7,881 nt of DNA from JAUIAI01 sp963976885 (lineage in GTDB: Bacteria; Pseudomonadota; Gammaproteobacteria; Burkholderiales; Burkholderiaceae_E): the NCBI GenBank assembly GCA_963976885.1, contig CAXBNM010000230.1:1-7881 (forward strand). The letters run 5' to 3'. A program made the translations under genes and the position numbers. Shown here one piece after another: positions 6,345 to 7,881 of this stretch; position 1 is the stretch's first letter, and every line of letters begins with the position of its first letter. The notes beneath the pieces were generated by a model that did no database searches, was not told the origin of the DNA, and worked only from the letters and a program-made list of their open reading frames with translations.

Positions 6345-6371
6345 TAAAGTCGCGGCACCAACGGCCGATAA
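6345..6371 (+). promoter_or_regulatory. Sigma-28 (FliA) promoter of fliD
   Basis: TAAAGTCG (6345-6352), an 11-bp spacer, then GCCGATAA (6364-6371). The -10 and spacer are perfect, and the first six bases of the -35 match the FliA consensus. It sits wholly within the 39-bp gap between the second flagellin and fliD. The -10 ends only 6 nt before the fliD ATG, so the expected start site falls at or next to the start codon. Confidence 0.9.
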
Positions 6372-6377
6372 CGGATC

Positions 6378-7775
6378 ATGACTACCGCCTCTATCACCGC
6401 AAGCAGCAACATCGACGTCGCCGGCATTGTTTCGGCGCTGATGGATGTCGAACGCCAACCCCTGCAGAGACTGGAAACGAAGGCCGAGGGCCTGCGCAGT
6501 ACGATCTCCGAGTTCGGCCGTCTCCAAAGTTCGATGGATGCGCTCAGTGCTGCCGCCGACGCGCTGACCGAAGCCAAAACCTGGGGTGCCGCAACCGGCG
6601 TCAGCTCCGACGACACCGCGGTAGGCATCAAGGCGGCCTCCGGCGCCCTGATGGGCAACTACGCAGTCAAAGTCAATCAACTCGCCTCCCCCCAGACCAT
6701 TGTCTCGGGCGCGCTGGACGACAAGAATTCAGTCATTGGCGGCGGCAGCCTCACGATCCAGTTCGCTGCCGACGAAGACGGCGTCGTGCCGGACCCGTTC
6801 ACCATTGATATCGAGGCCGGCGCTACTCTTGAAGAGGTCAGCGCCGCGATCAATGCCGGCAATCATGGCATTGGTGCATCACTGGTAACCGATGCCGGCG
6901 GCACCCGGATCATGCTGCGCAGCAGCGAAAGCGGTGAGGCGCAGGCCTTCCAGGTCACCGCCACCGCCGATGGCACCGGGGTCGGCGCTTCGCTGGCCGA
7001 TCTGAGCTATACGCCAGGCCAGGCCGGCGGCACCATGCAGGCCACCCAGACCGCAAGCAATGCCAAATTCGAACTCAACGGATTGGCGCTCGAAAGCGCC
7101 AGCAATGAACCTGAAGGTGTTCTGGAGAACATCTCCCTGACATTGCGCAAGGTAACGGCAAGCCCGGTTGATCTTGAAGTGCAAACCGACAGTGAATCGA
7201 TTCGCGAAAAACTCGATACCTTCATTACTGCCTACAACGCGACCAACTCGCTGATTCGTGAGCAGACCAGTTACAACGCCGAAACCCAGACCGCCGGGGC
7301 ATTGCAGGGCAACCGCATGGCAATCATGGCGCAGTCGCGCCTGCGCGAAATCGTCTCTGGCACCTTATCGGGTGCCGAGGGCGAAGATGCCCCCGCCCTG
7401 AGTCGCTTGCATGACATTGGGATCGATATTGCCCAGGATGGGTCGCTGTCACTGGATGCATCCAAGTTCGAAGTAGCCAGTGCCAGTCGCTCGGACATCA
7501 CCCGGTTGTTTGCCGGCAATGGGCTGGATGGCTCGAGCAAAGGTTTTGCCAGCCAACTTACCGACATCATTGAGAATCTTCTCGGCACCGACGGCGCCAT
7601 CAGCGGCGCGACCGAATCGCTGCGTGCCCGTGAACAGGATATCGAGGATCAGCAAAGCGCCTGGGAGGTACGGCTGGAAAGCATCGAGGCTCGATTGCTG
7701 CGGCAATACACAACGCTGGATGCAAACATGGCGGTGATGCAAAGCGCGCTGTCACAGGTCAGCACACTGGGCTGA
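6378..7775 (+). CDS. fliD: Flagellar filament cap protein FliD (hook-associated protein 2)
   Basis: FliD (465 aa; E. coli 468) forms the cap at the filament tip that folds and inserts flagellin subunits arriving through the channel. The N-terminal FliD domain (about 10-105) begins with the typical SSNIDVAGIVSALMDVERQPL. The variable middle is followed by the C-terminal FliD domain (about 225-455), including FITAYNATNSLIREQTSY. The coiled-coil end contains REQDIEDQQSAWEVRLESIEARLLRQYTTLDANMAVMQ, written here in short: RLLRQYTTLDANMAVMQ near 437-453. The ATG at 6378 is supported by the family N-terminus; only a weak GGA precedes it, and the next Met (codon 22) would remove the conserved start. 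It has its own sigma-28 promoter and a terminator right after it, so fliS/fliT, which often follow fliD, are not co-transcribed here. Confidence 0.96.
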   Translation: MTTASITASSNIDVAGIVSALMDVERQPLQRLETKAEGLRSTISEFGRLQSSMDALSAAADALTEAKTWGAATGVSSDDTAVGIKAASGALMGNYAVKVNQLASPQTIVSGALDDKNSVIGGGSLTIQFAADEDGVVPDPFTIDIEAGATLEEVSAAINAGNHGIGASLVTDAGGTRIMLRSSESGEAQAFQVTATADGTGVGASLADLSYTPGQAGGTMQATQTASNAKFELNGLALESASNEPEGVLENISLTLRKVTASPVDLEVQTDSESIREKLDTFITAYNATNSLIREQTSYNAETQTAGALQGNRMAIMAQSRLREIVSGTLSGAEGEDAPALSRLHDIGIDIAQDGSLSLDASKFEVASASRSDITRLFAGNGLDGSSKGFASQLTDIIENLLGTDGAISGATESLRAREQDIEDQQSAWEVRLESIEARLLRQYTTLDANMAVMQSALSQVSTLG

Positions 7776-7798
7776 TCCTCGGGGTCTGCACCCTCATG

Positions 7799-7823
7799 AG
7801 GGCCGGCTTTGCCGGCCCTTTCT
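7799..7823 (+). terminator. Intrinsic terminator after fliD
   Basis: GGGCCGGC (7800-7807), the loop TTT and GCCGGCCC (7811-7818) form a perfect 8-bp GC stem, extendable by an A-T pair. TTTCT follows. It starts 24 nt after the fliD stop and fits a Rho-independent terminator for the plus-strand flagellin-fliD transcripts. Confidence 0.85.
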
Positions 7824-7861
7824 GCATTATCGGCAGGCGGGTCCTGGACCGTTCAAAAGGC

Positions 7862-7881
7862 GGGTAAAAACCCCCCTTTTT
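7862..7881 (+). terminator. Possible weak second terminator at window edge
   Basis: GGGT (7862-7865) and ACCC (7870-7873) can form a 4-bp stem, followed by CCC and at least five T up to the window end. The stem is short and the downstream context is missing, so this is only a weak candidate. Confidence 0.15.

Noticed and set aside
5466..6680. Long minus-strand open frame (404 codons) opposite the second flagellin and fliD start
   Set aside because: It is antisense to well-supported genes, has a His/Arg/Gly-rich composition typical of shadow frames in GC-rich DNA, and resembles no family I know.
7827..7834. Minus-strand GCCGATAA downstream of fliD, a possible antisense sigma-28 promoter
   Set aside because: No acceptable -35 is found at the correct distance; the best alignment (GAACGGTC, spacer 12) matches poorly and no gene follows on that strand, so chance is the simpler explanation.

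Overview
The window is a flagellar locus from a proteobacterium. The pairing of the FlhD/FlhC master regulator (otherwise typical of enterics) with short 277-residue flagellins and moderately GC-rich DNA fits a betaproteobacterium best. A related gammaproteobacterium cannot be excluded, and no genus can be named from this sequence alone.

The left half (1-4130) is read on the minus strand, in the order flhD-flhC-motA-motB-flhB. It encodes the transcriptional activator FlhD4C2, the proton-driven stator MotA/MotB and the export-gate switch FlhB, which is cut by the window edge and lacks its extreme C-terminus. flhD/flhC overlap by 4 bp and motA/motB are 3 bp apart, so each pair is probably translationally coupled. 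The flhC-motA gap (170 bp) carries a small terminator-like hairpin. The motB-flhB gap (133 bp) shows no strong signal.

The right half (4495-7775) is read on the plus strand: fliC, a second flagellin paralogue, and fliD (filament cap). A textbook sigma-28 (FliA) promoter lies upstream of fliC. A second, equally good one fills the 39-bp gap before fliD, so close to the fliD ATG that the transcript should have almost no leader. The second flagellin has no comparable promoter; a 179-bp spacer with several hairpins separates it from the first. A strong intrinsic terminator follows fliD.

The two halves diverge from a 364-bp intergenic region. It holds the flhDC leader, three ATCAAC hexamers spaced exactly 18 bp apart next to the fliC promoter, the fliC promoter itself and a structured fliC leader of about 135 nt. 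The layout puts the top of the flagellar hierarchy (flhDC) back to back with its last tier (filament and cap).

All genes belong to known families and I found no new gene system. The points worth a second look are regulatory: the near-leaderless fliD, the phased hexamers, the promoter asymmetry of the two flagellins, and the hairpins in the leaders and spacers.
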